DNA of 64,000 nt from Zeus faber. Its lineage: Eukaryota > Chordata > Actinopteri > Zeiformes > Zeidae. Each line of letters starts with the position of its first letter. The first letter of the stretch is position 1. The position numbers and the translations under genes are program-made. The notes beneath the pieces were generated by a model, which saw only the letters and a program-made list of their open reading frames with translations, was not told where the DNA came from and did not search any database. This document shows, in pieces, positions 9,631 through 22,602 of the stretch. The stretch lies in the NCBI GenBank assembly GCA_960531495.1, contig CAUIJY010000071.1, forward strand, positions 372,001 through 436,000, written 5' to 3'.

Positions 9631-11502
9631 AGGCCCATCTAAGATGTATTTGTGGAGTTATGATCATTTTCATCATTGTGTGTACATGTGGGAAAAAACG
9701 CATTTTCAGCCGATTTAAACGTCGAAAAGGGGAATTGGTTAAACGCTTCAGTCATTACTCTGTGTGACAGTGTCAGACAGTTTAAATACAATGGTGAACT
9801 AGTATATGCTGCTAAAGTGTTGTTTGTCAAACAGTTTTAGGTCCATCTAACATGTATTTGTCGAGTTATGGTCATTTTCATCATTATGTGCACATGTTGG
9901 AAAAAACGCATTTTCAGCCGATTTAAACGTCGAAAAGGGGAATTGGTTAAACGCTTTAATCATTACTCTGTGTGACAGTGTCAGACAGTTTAAATACAAT
10001 GGTGAACTAGTATATGCTGCTAAAGTGTTGTTTGTCAACCAGTTTTAGGCCCATCTAACATGTATTTGTCGAGTTATGGTCATTTTCATCATTATGTGCA
10101 CATGTGGGAAAAAATGCATTTTCAGCCGATTTAAACGTCGAAAAGGGGAATTGGTTAAACGCTTTAGTCATTACTCTGTGTGACAGTGTCAGACAGTTTA
10201 AATACAATGGTGAACTAGTATATGCTGCTAAAGTGTTGTTTGTCAAACAGTTTTAGGCCCATGTAAAATGTATTTGTCGACTTATGATTATTTTCATCAT
10301 TGTGTGCACATGTGGGAAAAAACGCATTTTCAGCCGATTTAAACGTCGAAAAGGGGAATTGGTTAAACGCTTCAGTCATTACTCTGTGTGACAGTGTCAG
10401 ACAGTTTAAATACAATGGTGAACTAGTATATGCTGCTAAAGTGTTGTTTGTCAAACAGTTTTTGGCCCATGTAAAATGTATTTGTCGAGTTATGATTATA
10501 TTCATCATTGTGTGCACATGTGGGAAAAAACGCATTTTCAGCCGATTTAAACGTCGAAAAGGGGAATTGGTTAAACGCTTCAGTCATTACTCTGTGTGAC
10601 AGTGTCAGACAGTTTAAATACAATGGTAAACTAGTATATGCTGCTAAAGTGTTGTTTGTCAAACAGTTTTAGGCCCATCTAACATGTATTCGTCGAGTTA
10701 TGATCATTTTCATCATTATGTGCACATGTGGGAAAAAACGCATTTTCAGCCGATTTAAACGTCGAAAAGGGGAATTGGTTAAACGCTTCAGTCATTACTC
10801 TGTGTGACAGTGTCAGACAGTTTAAATACAATGGTAAACTAGTATATGCTGCTAAAGTGTTGTTTGTCAAACAGTTTTAGGCCCATGTAAAATGTATTTG
10901 TCGAGTTATGATTATTTTCATCATTGTGTGCACATGTGGGAAAAAACGCATTTTCAGCCGATTTAAACGTCGAAAAGGGGAATTGGTTAAACGCTTCTGT
11001 CATTACTCTGTGTGACAGTGTCAGACAGTTTAAATACAATGGTGAACTAGTATATGCTGCTAAAGTGTTGTTTGTCAAACAGTTTTAGGCCCATCTAACA
11101 TGTATTTGTGGAGTTATGATCATTTTCATCATTGTGTGCACATGTGGGAAAAAACGCATTTTCAGCCGATTTAAACGTCGAAAAGGGGAATTGGTTAAAC
11201 GCTTCAGTCATTACTCTGTGTGACAGTCTCAGACAGTTTAAATACAATGGTGAACTAGTATATGCTGCTAAAGTGTTGTTTGTCAAACAGTTTTAGGCCC
11301 ATGTAAAATGTATTTGTCGAGTTATGATTATATTCATCATTGTGTGCACATGTGGGAAAAAACGCATTTTCAGCCGATTTAAACGTCGAAAAGGGGAATT
11401 GGTTAAACGCTTCAGTCATTACTCTGTGTGACAGTGTCAGACAGTTTAAATACAATGGTGAACTAGTATATGCTGCTAAAGCGTTGTTTGTCAAACAGTT
11501 TT

Positions 11503-11894
11503 AGGCCCATACAACATGTATTTGTCGAGGTATGAGCATTTTCAGAACATTGGACGGTTTGCTGTCTAGGTGAATTAGAGAAAGACCGAACCATTGTCTC
11601 TTCAGAGGTGAATGATTCAGAATGCTGCAGTACAGCATTGAAATTCAATTAATATGATGAACTATTATGTGCTTCCTAAGTTTTTCTCTCAGATTTCTAT
11701 GCCCATCTAACATGTATTTCTGGAGTTATGAGCATTTTCAGAACATTGGACGGTTTGCTGTCTAGCTGAATTAGAGAAACACCGAACCATTGTCTCTTCA
11801 GAGGTGAATGATTCAGAATGCTGCAGTACAGCATAGAAATTTAATTAATATGATGAACTATTATGTGCTTCTTAAGTGTTCCTCACAGATTTCG
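11503..11894 (+). repeat. B1-B2 pair, class with B1-like core in B2
   Basis: B1 at 11,503-11,698 has gtctaggtgaa, gaaagaccg and gaaattcaatt. B2 at 11,699-11,894 has a B2 head (atgcccat, ttctggag) but the B1 core gagcattttcagaacattgg, and a tail gtgttcctcac ... tttcgagg. This suggests conversion of the B2 core by B1. Confidence 0.93.
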
Positions 11895-12310
11895 AGGCCC
11901 ATCTAACATGTATTTGTGGAGTTATGATCATTTTCATCATTGTGTGCACATGTGGGAAAAAACGCATTTTCAGCCGATTTAAACGTCGAAAAGGGGAATT
12001 GGTTAAAGGCTTCAGTCATTACTCTGTGTGACAGTGTCAGACAGTTTAAATACAATGGTGAACTAGTATATGCAGCTAAAGTGTTGTTTGTCAAACAGTT
12101 TTTGGCCCATGTAAAATGTATTTGTCGAGTTATGATTATATTCATCATTGTGTGCACATGTGGGAAAAAACGCATTTTCAGCCGATTTAAACGTCGAAAA
12201 GGGGAATTGGTTAAACGCTTCAGTCATTACTCTGTGTGACAGTGTCAGACAGTTTAAATACAATGGTGAACTAGTATATGCTGCTAAAGCGTTGTTTGTC
12301 AAACAGTGTT

Positions 12311-12506
12311 AGGCCCATACAACATGTTTTTGTCGAGGTATGAGCATTTTCAGAACATTGGACGGTTTGCTGTCTAGCTGAATTAGAGAAACACCGAACC
12401 ATTGTCTCTTCAGAGGTGAATGATTCAGAATGCTGCAGTACAGCATAGAAATTTAATTAATATGATGAACTATTATGTGCTTCTTAAGTGTTTCTCACAG
12501 ATTTCT
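12311..12506 (+). repeat. Single chimeric B monomer
   Basis: Preceded by acagtgtt in place of acagtttt; the head reads acaacatgtttttgtcgagg and the tail is B2-type. The same form recurs at 14,979, 19,715 and 23,411 at the same HOR position. Confidence 0.93.
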
Positions 12507-14170
12507 AGGCCCATCTAACATGTATTTGTGGAGTTATGATCATTTTCATCATTGTGTGCACATGTGGGAAAAAACGCATTTTCAGCCGATTTAAACGTCG
12601 AAAAGGGGAATTGGTTAAACGCTTCAGTCATTACTCTGTGTGACAGTGTCAGACAGTTTAAATACAATGGTGAACTAGTATATGCTGCAAAAGTGTTGTT
12701 TGTCAAACAGTTTTAGGCCCATGTAAAATGTATTTGTCGAGTTATGATTATATTCATCATTGTGTGCACATGTGGGAAAAAACGCATTTTCAGCCGATTT
12801 AAACGTCGAAAAGGGGAATTGGTTAAACGCTTCAGTCATTACTCTGTGTGACAGTGTCAGACAGTTTAAATACAATGGTGAACTAGTATATGCTGCTAAA
12901 GTGTTGTTTGTCAAACAGTTTTAGGCCCATCTAACATGTATTTGTCGAGTTATGATCATTTTCATCATCATGTGTACATGTGGGAAAAAACGCATTTTCA
13001 GCCGATTTAAACGTCGAAAAGTGGAATTGGTTAAACGCTTCAGTCATTACTCTGTGTGACAGTGTCAGACAGTTTAAATACAATGGTGAACTAGTATATG
13101 CTGCTAAAGTGTTGTTTGTCAAACAGTTTTAGGCCCATCTAACATGTATTTGTCGAGTTATGATCATTTTCATCATTATGTGCACATGTGGGAAAAAACG
13201 CATTTTCAGCCGATTTAAACGTCGAAAAGGGGAATTGGTTAAACGCTTCAGTCATTACTCTGTGTGACAGTGTCAGACAGTTTAAATACAATGGTGAACT
13301 AGTATATGCTGCTAAAGCGTTGTTTGTCAAACAGTTTTAGGCCCATCTAACATGTATTCGTCGAGTTATGATCATTTTCATCATTATGTGCACATGTGGG
13401 AAAAAACGCATTTTCAGCCGATTTAAACGTCGAAAAGGGGAATTGGTTAAACGCTTCAGTCATTACTCTGTGTGACAGTGTCAGACAGTTTAAATACAAT
13501 GGTAAACTAGTATATGCTGCTAAAGTGTTGTTTGTCAAACAGTTTTAGGCCCATGTAAAATGTATTTGTCGAGTTATGATTATTTTCATCATTGTGTGCA
13601 CATGTGGGAAAAAACGCATTTTCAGCCGATTTAAACGTCGAAAAGGGGAATTGGTTAAACGCTTCTGTCATTACTCTGTGTGACAGTGTCAGACAGTTTA
13701 AATACAATGGTGAACTAGTATATGCTGCTAAAGTGTTGTTTGTCAAACAGTTTTAGGCCCATCTAACATGTATTTGTGGAGTTATGATCATTTTCATCAT
13801 TGTGTGCACATGTGGGAAAAAACGCATTTTCAGCCGATTTAAACGTCGAAAAGGGGAATTGGTTAAACGCTTCAGTCATTACTCTGTGTGACAGTCTCAG
13901 ACAGTTTAAATACAATGGTGAACTAGTATATGCTGCTAAAGTGTTGTTTGTCAAACAGTTTTAGGCCCATGTAAAATGTATTTGTCGAGTTATGATTATA
14001 TTCATCATTCTGTGCACATGTGGGAAAAAACGCATTTTCAGCCGATTTAAACGTCGAAAAGGGGAATTGGTTAAACGCTTCAGTCATTACTCTGTGTGAC
14101 AGTGTCAGACAGTTTAAATACAATGGTGAACTAGTATATGCTGCTAAAGCGTTGTTTGTCAAACAGTTTT

Positions 14171-14562
14171 AGGCCCATACAACATGTATTTGTCGAGGTA
14201 TGAGCATTTTCAGAACATTGGACGGTTTGCTGTCTAGGTGAATTAGAGAAAGACCGAACCATTGTCTCTTCAGAGGTGAATGATTCAGAATGCTGCAGTA
14301 CAGCATTGAAATTCAATTAATATGATGAACTATTATGTGCTTCCTAAGTTTTTCTCTCAGATTTCTATGCCCATCTAACATGTATTTCTGGAGTTATGAG
14401 CATTTTCAGAACATTGGACGGTTTGCTGTCTAGCTGAATTAGAGAAACACCGAACCATTGTCTCTTCAGAGGTGAATGATTCAGAATGCTGCAGTACAGC
14501 ATAGAAATTTAATTAATATGATGAACTATTATGTGCTTCTTAAGTGTTCCTCACAGATTTCG
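14171..14562 (+). repeat. B1-B2 pair
   Basis: B1 is at 14,171-14,366 and B2 at 14,367-14,562; same class as the pair at 11,503. Confidence 0.94.
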
Positions 14563-14978
14563 AGGCCCATCTAACATGTATTTGTGGAGTTATGATCATT
14601 TTCATCATTGTGTGCACATGTGGGAAAAAACGCATTTTCAGCCGATTTAAACGTCGAAAAGGAGAATTGGTTAAAGGCTTCAGTCATTACTCTGTGTGAC
14701 AGTGTCAGACAGTTTAAATACAATGGTGAACTAGTATATGCAGCTAAAGTGTTGTTTGTCAAACAGTTTTTGGCCCATGTAAAATGTATTTGTCGAGTTA
14801 TGATTATATTCATCATTGTGTGCACATGTGGGAAAAAACGCATTTTCAGCCGATTTAAACGTCGAAAAGGGGAATTGGTTAAACGCTTCAGTCATTACTC
14901 TGTGTGACAGTGTCAGACAGTTTAAATACAATGGTGAACTAGTATATGCTGCTAAAGCGTTGTTTGTCAAACAGTGTT

Positions 14979-15174
14979 AGGCCCATACAACATGTTTTTG
15001 TCGAGGTATGAGCATTTTCAGAACATTGGACGGTTTGCTGTCTAGCTGAATTAGAGAAACACCGAACCATTGTCTCTTCAGAGGTGAATGATTCAGAATG
15101 CTGCAGTACAGCATAGAAATTTAATTAATATGATGAACTATTATGTGCTTCTTAAGTGTTTCTCACAGATTTCT
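14979..15174 (+). repeat. Single chimeric B monomer
   Basis: Same form as the B at 12,311 (catgtttttgtcgagg head, B2-type tail), 2,668 bp downstream. Confidence 0.93.
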
Positions 15175-16214
15175 AGGCCCATCTAACATGTATTTGTGGA
15201 GTTATGATCATTTTCATCATTGTGTGCACATGTGGGAAAAAACGCATTTTCAGCCGATTTAAACGTCGAAAAGGGGAATTGGTTAAACGCTTCAGTCATT
15301 ACTCTGTGTGACAGTGTCAGACAGTTTAAATACAATGGTGAACTAGTATATGCTGCAAAAGTGTTGTTTGTCAAACAGTTTTAGGCCCATGTAAAATGTA
15401 TTTGTCGAGTTATGATTATATTCATCATTGTGTGCACATGTGGGAAAAAACGCATTTTCAGCCGATTTAAACGTCGAAAAGGGGAATTGGTTAAACGCTT
15501 CAGTCATTACTCTGTGTGACAGTGTCAGACAGTTTAAATACAATGGTGAACTAGTATATGCTGCTAAAGTGTTGTTTGTCAAACAGTTTTAGGCCCATCT
15601 AACATGTATTTGTCGAGTTATGGTCATTTTCATCATTATTTGCACCTGTGGGAAAAAACGCATTTTCAGCCGATTTAAACGTCGAAAAGGAGAATTGGTT
15701 AAACGCTTCAGTCATTACTCTGTGTGACAGTGTCAGACAGTTTAAATACAATGGTGAACTAGTATATGCTGCTAAAGTGTTGTTTGTCAACCAGTTTTAG
15801 GCCCATCTAACATGTATTTGTCGAGTTATGATCATTTTCATCATCATGTGTACATGTGGGAAAAAACGCATTTTCAGCCGATTTAAACGTCGAAAAGTGG
15901 AATTGGTTAAACGCTTCAGTCATTACTCTGTGTGACAGTGTCAGACAGTTTAAATACAATGGTGAACTAGTATATGCTGCTAAAGTGTTGTTTGTCAAAC
16001 AGTTTTAGGCCCATCTAACATGTATTTGTCGAGTTATGATCATTTTCATCATTATGTGCACATGTGGGAAAAAACGCATTTTCAGCCGATTTAAACGTCG
16101 AAAAGGGGAATTGGTTAAACGCTTCAGTCATTACTCTGTGTGACAGTGTCAGACAGTTTAAATACAATGGTGAACTAGTATATGCTGCTAAAGCGTTGTT
16201 TGTCAAACAGTTTT

Positions 16215-16410
16215 AGGCCCATACAACATGTATTTGTCGAGGTATGAGCATTTTCAGAACATTGGACGGTTTGCTGTCTAGCTGAATTAGAGAAACACCG
16301 AACCATTGTCTCTTCAGAGGTGAATGATTCAGAATGCTGCAGTAGGGCATAGAAGTTTTATTAATATGATGAACTATTATGTGCTTCCTAAGTTTTTCTC
16401 TCAGATTTCT
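16215..16410 (+). repeat. Single B with B1 tail and altered inverted repeat
   Basis: Head and tail are both B1-type (cctaagtttttctctc), so it looks like a B1 whose B2 partner is missing. The usual ctgcagtacagcat reads ctgcagtagggcat, which weakens the ATGCTG/CAGCAT dyad, and gaagttttattaat follows. The next A begins atgcccat, the B2 form. Confidence 0.92.
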
Positions 16411-16618
16411 ATGCCCATCTAACATGTATTTGTGGAGTTAGGATCATTTTCATCATAGTGTGCACATGTGGGAAAAAACGCATTTTCAGCCGATTTAAAC
16501 GTCGAAAAGGGGAATTGGTTAAACGCTTCAGTCATTACTCTGTGTGACAGTCTCAGACAGTTTAAATACAATGGTGAACTAGTATATGCTGCTAAAGTGT
16601 TGTTTGTCAAACAGTTTT
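16411..16618 (+). repeat. A monomer with a B2-type start
   Basis: It begins atgcccat, otherwise the mark of B2, then continues as an A with tgtggagttaggatc. It follows a B1-type tail. The simplest reading is a crossover inside the head shared by A and B2, which removed the B2 body. Copies lie at 21,147, 24,843, 36,127 and 39,823. Confidence 0.85.
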
Positions 16619-17450
16619 AGGCCCATGTAAAATGTATTTGTCGAGTTATGATTATATTCATCATTGTGTGCACATGTGGGAAAAAACGCATTTTCAGCCG
16701 ATTTAAACGTCGAAAAGGGGAATTGGTTAAACGCTTCAGTCATTACTCTGTGTGACAGTGTCAGACAGTTTAAATACAATGGTGAACTAGTATATGCTGC
16801 TAAAGTGTTGTTTGTCAAACAGTTTTTGGCCCATGTAAAATGTATTTGTCGAGTTATGATTATATTCATCATTGTGTGCACATGTGGGAAAAAACGCATT
16901 TTCAGCCGATTTAAACGTCGAAAAGGGGAATTGGTTAAACGCTTCAGTCATTACTCTGTGTGACAGTGTCAGACAGTTTAAATACAATGGTAAACTAGTA
17001 TATGCTGCTAAAGTGTTGTTTGTCAAACAGTTTTAGGCCCATCTAACATGTATTCGTCGAGTTATGATCATTTTCATCATTATGTGCACATGTGGGAAAA
17101 AACGCATTTTCAGCCGATTTAAACGTCGAAAAGGGGAATTGGTTAAACGCTTCAGTCATTACTCTGTGTGACAGTGTCAGACAGTTTAAATACAATGGTA
17201 AACTAGTATATGCTGCTAAAGTGTTGTTTGTCAAACAGTTTTAGGCCCATGTAAAATGTATTTGTCGAGTTATGATTATTTTCATCATTGTGTGCACATG
17301 TGGGAAAAAACGCATTTTCAGCCGATTTAAACGTCGAAAAGGGGAATTGGTTAAACGCTTCTGTCATTACTCTGTGTGACAGTGTCAGACAGTTTAAATA
17401 CAATGGTGAACTAGTATATGCTGCTAAAGTGTTGTTTGTCAAACAGTTTT

Positions 17451-18490
17451 AGGCCCATCTAACATGTATTTGTGGAGTTATGATCATTTTCATCATTGTG
17501 TGCACATGTGGGAAAAAACGCATTTTCAGCCGATTTAAACGTCGAAAAGGGGAATTGGTTAAACGCTTCAGTCATTACTCTGTGTGACAGTCTCAGACAG
17601 TTTAAATACAATGGTGAACTAGTATATGCTGCTAAAGTGTTGTTTGTCAAACAGTTTTAGGCCCATGTAAAATGTATTTGTCGAGTTATGATTATATTCA
17701 TCATTGTGTGCACATGTGGGAAAAAACGCATTTTCAGCCGATTTAAACGTCGAAAAGGGGAATTGGTTAAACGCTTCAGTCATTACTCTGTGTGACAGTG
17801 TCAGACAGTTTAAATACAATGGTGAACTAGTATATGCTGCTAAAGCGTTGTTTGTCAAACAGTTTTAGGCCCATCTAACATGTATTCGTCGAGTTATGAT
17901 CATTTTCATCATTATGTGCACATGTGGGAAAAAACGCATTTTCAGCCGATTTAAACGTCGAAAAGGGGAATTGGTTAAACGCTTCAGTCATTACTCTGTG
18001 TGACAGTGTCAGACAGTTTAAATACAATGGTGAACTAGTATATGCTGCTAAAGCGTTGTTTGTCAAACAGTTTTAGGCCCATCTAACATGTATTCGTCGA
18101 GTTATGATCATTTTCATCATTATGTGCACATGTGGGAAAAAACGCATTTTCAGCCGATTTAAACGTCGAAAAGGGGAATTGGTTAAACGCTTCAGTCATT
18201 ACTCTGTGTGACAGTGTCAGACAGTTTAAATACAATGGTAAACTAGTATATGCTGCTAAAGTGTTGTTTGTCAAACAGTTTTAGGCCCATGTAAAATGTA
18301 TTTGTCGAGTTATGATTATTTTCATCATTGTGTGCACATGTGGGAAAAAACGCATTTTCAGCCGATTTAAACGTCGAAAAGGGGAATTGGTTAAACGCTT
18401 CTGTCATTACTCTGTGTGACAGTGTCAGACAGTTTAAATACAATGGTGAACTAGTATATGCTGCTAAAGTGTTGTTTGTCAAACAGTTTT
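17451..18490 (+). repeat. Five-A insertion (1,040 bp) between two 3,696-bp units
   Basis: The A monomers at 17,451 and 17,659 match 18,491 and 18,699, which open the next unit, but here no B pair follows. Both 17,659 and 17,867 carry 'aaagcg', normally found only just before a B. The segment looks like a HOR unit whose interior, including all B blocks, was removed by unequal exchange. Confidence 0.85.
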
Positions 18491-18906
18491 AGGCCCATCT
18501 AACATGTATTTGTGGAGTTATGATCATTTTCATCATTGTGTGCACATGTGGGAAAAAACGCATTTTCAGCCGATTTAAACGTCGAAAAGGGGAATTGGTT
18601 AAACGCTTCAGTCATTACTCTGTGTGACAGTCTCAGACAGTTTAAATACAATGGTGAACTAGTATATGCTGCTAAAGTGTTGTTTGTCAAACAGTTTTAG
18701 GCCCATGTAAAATGTATTTGTCGAGTTATGATTATATTCATCATTGTGTGCACATGTGGGAAAAAACGCATTTTCAGCCGATTTAAACGTCGAAAAGGGG
18801 AATTGGTTAAACGCTTCAGTCATTACTCTGTGTGACAGTGTCAGACAGTTTAAATACAATGGTGAACTAGTATATGCTGCTAAAGCGTTGTTTGTCAAAC
18901 AGTTTT

Positions 18907-19298
18907 AGGCCCATACAACATGTATTTGTCGAGGTATGAGCATTTTCAGAACATTGGACGGTTTGCTGTCTAGGTGAATTAGAGAAAGACCGAACCATTG
19001 TCTCTTCAGAGGTGAATGATTCAGAATGCTGCAGTACAGCATTGAAATTCAATTAATATGATGAACTATTATGTGCTTCCTAAGTTTTTCTCTCAGATTT
19101 CTATGCCCATCTAACATGTATTTCTGGAGTTATGAGCATTTTCAGAACATTGGACGGTTTGCTGTCTAGCTGAATTAGAGAAACACCGAACCATTGTCTC
19201 TTCAGAGGTGAATGATTCAGAATGCTGCAGTACAGCATAGAAATTTAATTAATATGATGAACTATTATGTGCTTCTTAAGTGTTCCTCACAGATTTCG
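18907..19298 (+). repeat. B1-B2 pair
   Basis: B1 is at 18,907-19,102 (gtctaggtgaa, gaaagaccg) and B2 at 19,103-19,298 (gagc core, tttcgagg end). Confidence 0.94.
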
Positions 19299-19714
19299 AG
19301 GCCCATCTAACATGTATTTGTGGAGTTATGATCATTTTCATCATTGTGTGCACATGTGGGAAAAAACGCATTTTCAGCCGATTTAAACGTCGAAAAGGGG
19401 AATTGGTTAAAGGCTTCAGTCATTACTCTGTGTGACAGTGTCAGACAGTTTAAATACAATGGTGAACTAGTATATGCAGCTAAAGTGTTGTTTGTCAAAC
19501 AGTTTTTGGCCCATGTAAAATGTATTTGTCGAGTTATGATTATATTCATCATTGTGTGCACATGTGGGAAAAAACGCATTTTCAGCCGATTTAAACGTCG
19601 AAAAGGGGAATTGGTTAAACGCTTCAGTCATTACTCTGTGTGACAGTGTCAGACAGTTTAAATACAATGGTGAACTAGTATATGCTGCTAAAGCGTTGTT
19701 TGTCAAACAGTGTT

Positions 19715-19910
19715 AGGCCCATACAACATGTTTTTGTCGAGGTATGAGCATTTTCAGAACATTGGACGGTTTGCTGTCTAGCTGAATTAGAGAAACACCG
19801 AACCATTGTCTCTTCAGAGGTGAATGATTCAGAATGCTGCAGTACAGCATAGAAATTTAATTAATATGATGAACTATTATGTGCTTCTTAAGTGTTTCTC
19901 ACAGATTTCT
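19715..19910 (+). repeat. Single chimeric B monomer
   Basis: Counterpart of 14,979 in the second full 3,696-bp unit. Confidence 0.93.
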
Positions 19911-20950
19911 AGGCCCATCTAACATGTATTTGTGGAGTTATGATCATTTTCATCATTGTGTGCACATGTGGGAAAAAACGCATTTTCAGCCGATTTAAAC
20001 GTCGAAAAGGGGAATTGGTTAAACGCTTCAGTCATTACTCTGTGTGACAGTGTCAGACAGTTTAAATACAATGGTGAACTAGTATATGCTGCAAAAGTGT
20101 TGTTTGTCAAACAGTTTTAGGCCCATGTAAAATGTATTTGTCGAGTTATGATTATATTCATCATTGTGTGCACATGTGGGAAAAAACGCATTTTCAGCCG
20201 ATTTAAACGTCGAAAAGGGGAATTGGTTAAACGCTTCAGTCATTACTCTGTGTGACAGTGTCAGACAGTTTAAATACAATGGTGAACTAGTATATGCTGC
20301 TAAAGTGTTGTTTGTCAAACAGTTTTAGGCCCATCTAACATGTATTTGTCGAGTTATGGTCATTTTCATCATTATTTGCACCTGTGGGAAAAAACGCATT
20401 TTCAGCCGATTTAAACGTCGAAAAGGAGAATTGGTTAAACGCTTCAGTCATTACTCTGTGTGACAGTGTCAGACAGTTTAAATACAATGGTGAACTAGTA
20501 TATGCTGCTAAAGTGTTGTTTGTCAACCAGTTTTAGGCCCATCTAACATGTATTTGTCGAGTTATGATCATTTTCATCATCATGTGTACATGTGGGAAAA
20601 AACGCATTTTCAGCCGATTTAAACGTCGAAAAGTGGAATTGGTTAAACGCTTCAGTCATTACTCTGTGTGACAGTGTCAGACAGTTTAAATACAATGGTG
20701 AACTAGTATATGCTGCTAAAGTGTTGTTTGTCAAACAGTTTTAGGCCCATCTAACATGTATTTGTCGAGTTATGATCATTTTCATCATTATGTGCACATG
20801 TGGGAAAAAACGCATTTTCAGCCGATTTAAACGTCGAAAAGGGGAATTGGTTAAACGCTTCAGTCATTACTCTGTGTGACAGTGTCAGACAGTTTAAATA
20901 CAATGGTGAACTAGTATATGCTGCTAAAGCGTTGTTTGTCAAACAGTTTT

Positions 20951-21146
20951 AGGCCCATACAACATGTATTTGTCGAGGTATGAGCATTTTCAGAACATTG
21001 GACGGTTTGCTGTCTAGCTGAATTAGAGAAACACCGAACCATTGTCTCTTCAGAGGTGAATGATTCAGAATGCTGCAGTAGGGCATAGAAGTTTTATTAA
21101 TATGATGAACTATTATGTGCTTCCTAAGTTTTTCTCTCAGATTTCT
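20951..21146 (+). repeat. Single B with B1 tail, agtagggcat form
   Basis: Counterpart of 16,215, with the same weakened dyad and the same atgcccat start in the following A at 21,147. Confidence 0.92.
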
Positions 21147-22602
21147 ATGCCCATCTAACATGTATTTGTGGAGTTAGGATCATTTTCATCATAGTGTGCA
21201 CATGTGGGAAAAAACGCATTTTCAGCCGATTTAAACGTCGAAAAGGGGAATTGGTTAAACGCTTCAGTCATTACTCTGTGTGACAGTCTCAGACAGTTTA
21301 AATACAATGGTGAACTAGTATATGCTGCTAAAGTGTTGTTTGTCAAACAGTTTTAGGCCCATGTAAAATGTATTTGTCGAGTTATGATTATATTCATCAT
21401 TGTGTGCACATGTGGGAAAAAACGCATTTTCAGCCGATTTAAACGTCGAAAAGGGGAATTGGTTAAACGCTTCAGTCATTACTCTGTGTGACAGTGTCAG
21501 ACAGTTTAAATACAATGGTGAACTAGTATATGCTGCTAAAGTGTTGTTTGTCAAACAGTTTTTGGCCCATGTAAAATGTATTTGTCGAGTTATGATTATA
21601 TTCATCATTGTGTGCACATGTGGGAAAAAACGCATTTTCAGCCGATTTAAACGTCGAAAAGGGGAATTGGTTAAACGCTTCAGTCATTACTCTGTGTGAC
21701 AGTGTCAGACAGTTTAAATACAATGGTAAACTAGTATATGCTGCTAAAGTGTTGTTTGTCAAACAGTTTTAGGCCCATCTAACATGTATTCGTCGAGTTA
21801 TGATCATTTTCATCATTATGTGCACATGTGGGAAAAAACGCATTTTCAGCCGATTTAAACGTCGAAAAGGGGAATTGGTTAAACGCTTCAGTCATTACTC
21901 TGTGTGACAGTGTCAGACAGTTTAAATACAATGGTAAACTAGTATATGCTGCTAAAGTGTTGTTTGTCAAACAGTTTTAGGCCCATGTAAAATGTATTTG
22001 TCGAGTTATGATTATTTTCATCATTGTGTGCACATGTGGGAAAAAACGCATTTTCAGCCGATTTAAACGTCGAAAAGGGGAATTGGTTAAACGCTTCTGT
22101 CATTACTCTGTGTGACAGTGTCAGACAGTTTAAATACAATGGTGAACTAGTATATGCTGCTAAAGTGTTGTTTGTCAAACAGTTTTAGGCCCATCTAACA
22201 TGTATTTGTGGAGTTATGATCATTTTCATCATTGTGTGCACATGTGGGAAAAAACGCATTTTCAGCCGATTTAAACGTCGAAAAGGGGAATTGGTTAAAC
22301 GCTTCAGTCATTACTCTGTGTGACAGTCTCAGACAGTTTAAATACAATGGTGAACTAGTATATGCTGCTAAAGTGTTGTTTGTCAAACAGTTTTAGGCCC
22401 ATGTAAAATGTATTTGTCGAGTTATGATTATATTCATCATTGTGTGCACATGTGGGAAAAAACGCATTTTCAGCCGATTTAAACGTCGAAAAGGGGAATT
22501 GGTTAAACGCTTCAGTCATTACTCTGTGTGACAGTGTCAGACAGTTTAAATACAATGGTGAACTAGTATATGCTGCTAAAGCGTTGTTTGTCAAACAGTT
22601 TT

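Larger units (their letters stand above)
7541..10254 (+). repeat. 2.7-kb segment, copy 2
   Basis: Counterpart of 1,352-4,065 at an offset of 6,189 bp, including the 254-bp B monomer and the same run of A variants. Copy-specific bases such as tctagccgaa and gcatatgtggg show that it is older than the 14,980-bp duplication further along. Confidence 0.9.
1..10462 (+). repeat. Left mosaic domain: short A runs between frequent B blocks
   Basis: Map: partial A 1-132; A 133; B pair 341; 4 A from 733 (the third is 203 bp); long B 1,560; A 1,814; B pair 2,022; 4 A from 2,414; B 3,246; 5 A from 3,442; B 4,482; 2 A from 4,677; B pair 5,093; 4 A from 5,485; B pair 6,317; 5 A from 6,709; long B 7,749; A 8,003; B pair 8,211; 4 A from 8,603; B 9,435; 4 A from 9,631. 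Variants such as gctttagtc, caaccagt and tatggtc are commoner here than in the centre, suggesting an older or less homogenised part of the array. Confidence 0.92.
11087..13754 (+). repeat. Shortened 2,668-bp HOR unit (10 A + 3 B)
   Basis: Order A2-B1B2-A2-B-A6. Compared with 13,755-17,450 it lacks the A of type gcacctgtggg (15,591) and the block B-A-A-A (16,215-17,034), 1,028 bp in all. The A at 13,131 carries 'aaagcg', the mark of an A that precedes a B, yet is followed by another A, as expected after loss of that B. Confidence 0.88.
13755..17450 (+). repeat. 3,696-bp HOR unit (14 A + 4 B)
   Basis: A 13,755 and 13,963; B pair 14,171; A 14,563 and 14,771; B 14,979; five A from 15,175; B 16,215; five A from 16,411. 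Its diagnostic positions match 18,491-22,186. Private changes (cattctgtgcac in the second A, aaggagaattggttaaaggc at 14,563) show it is not the direct template of the later copy, or that it mutated afterwards. Confidence 0.9.
18491..22186 (+). repeat. 3,696-bp HOR unit, second full copy
   Basis: Same order and diagnostic variants as 13,755-17,450, and continued by 22,187-25,050 at an offset of 3,696 bp. The gcacctgtggg A lies at 20,327 and the agtagggcat B at 20,951. Confidence 0.92.

Noticed and set aside
13131-13546. Inverted or palindromic HOR junctions
   Set aside because: Every monomer start I followed is in the same orientation; the apparent irregularities are deletions of whole monomers.
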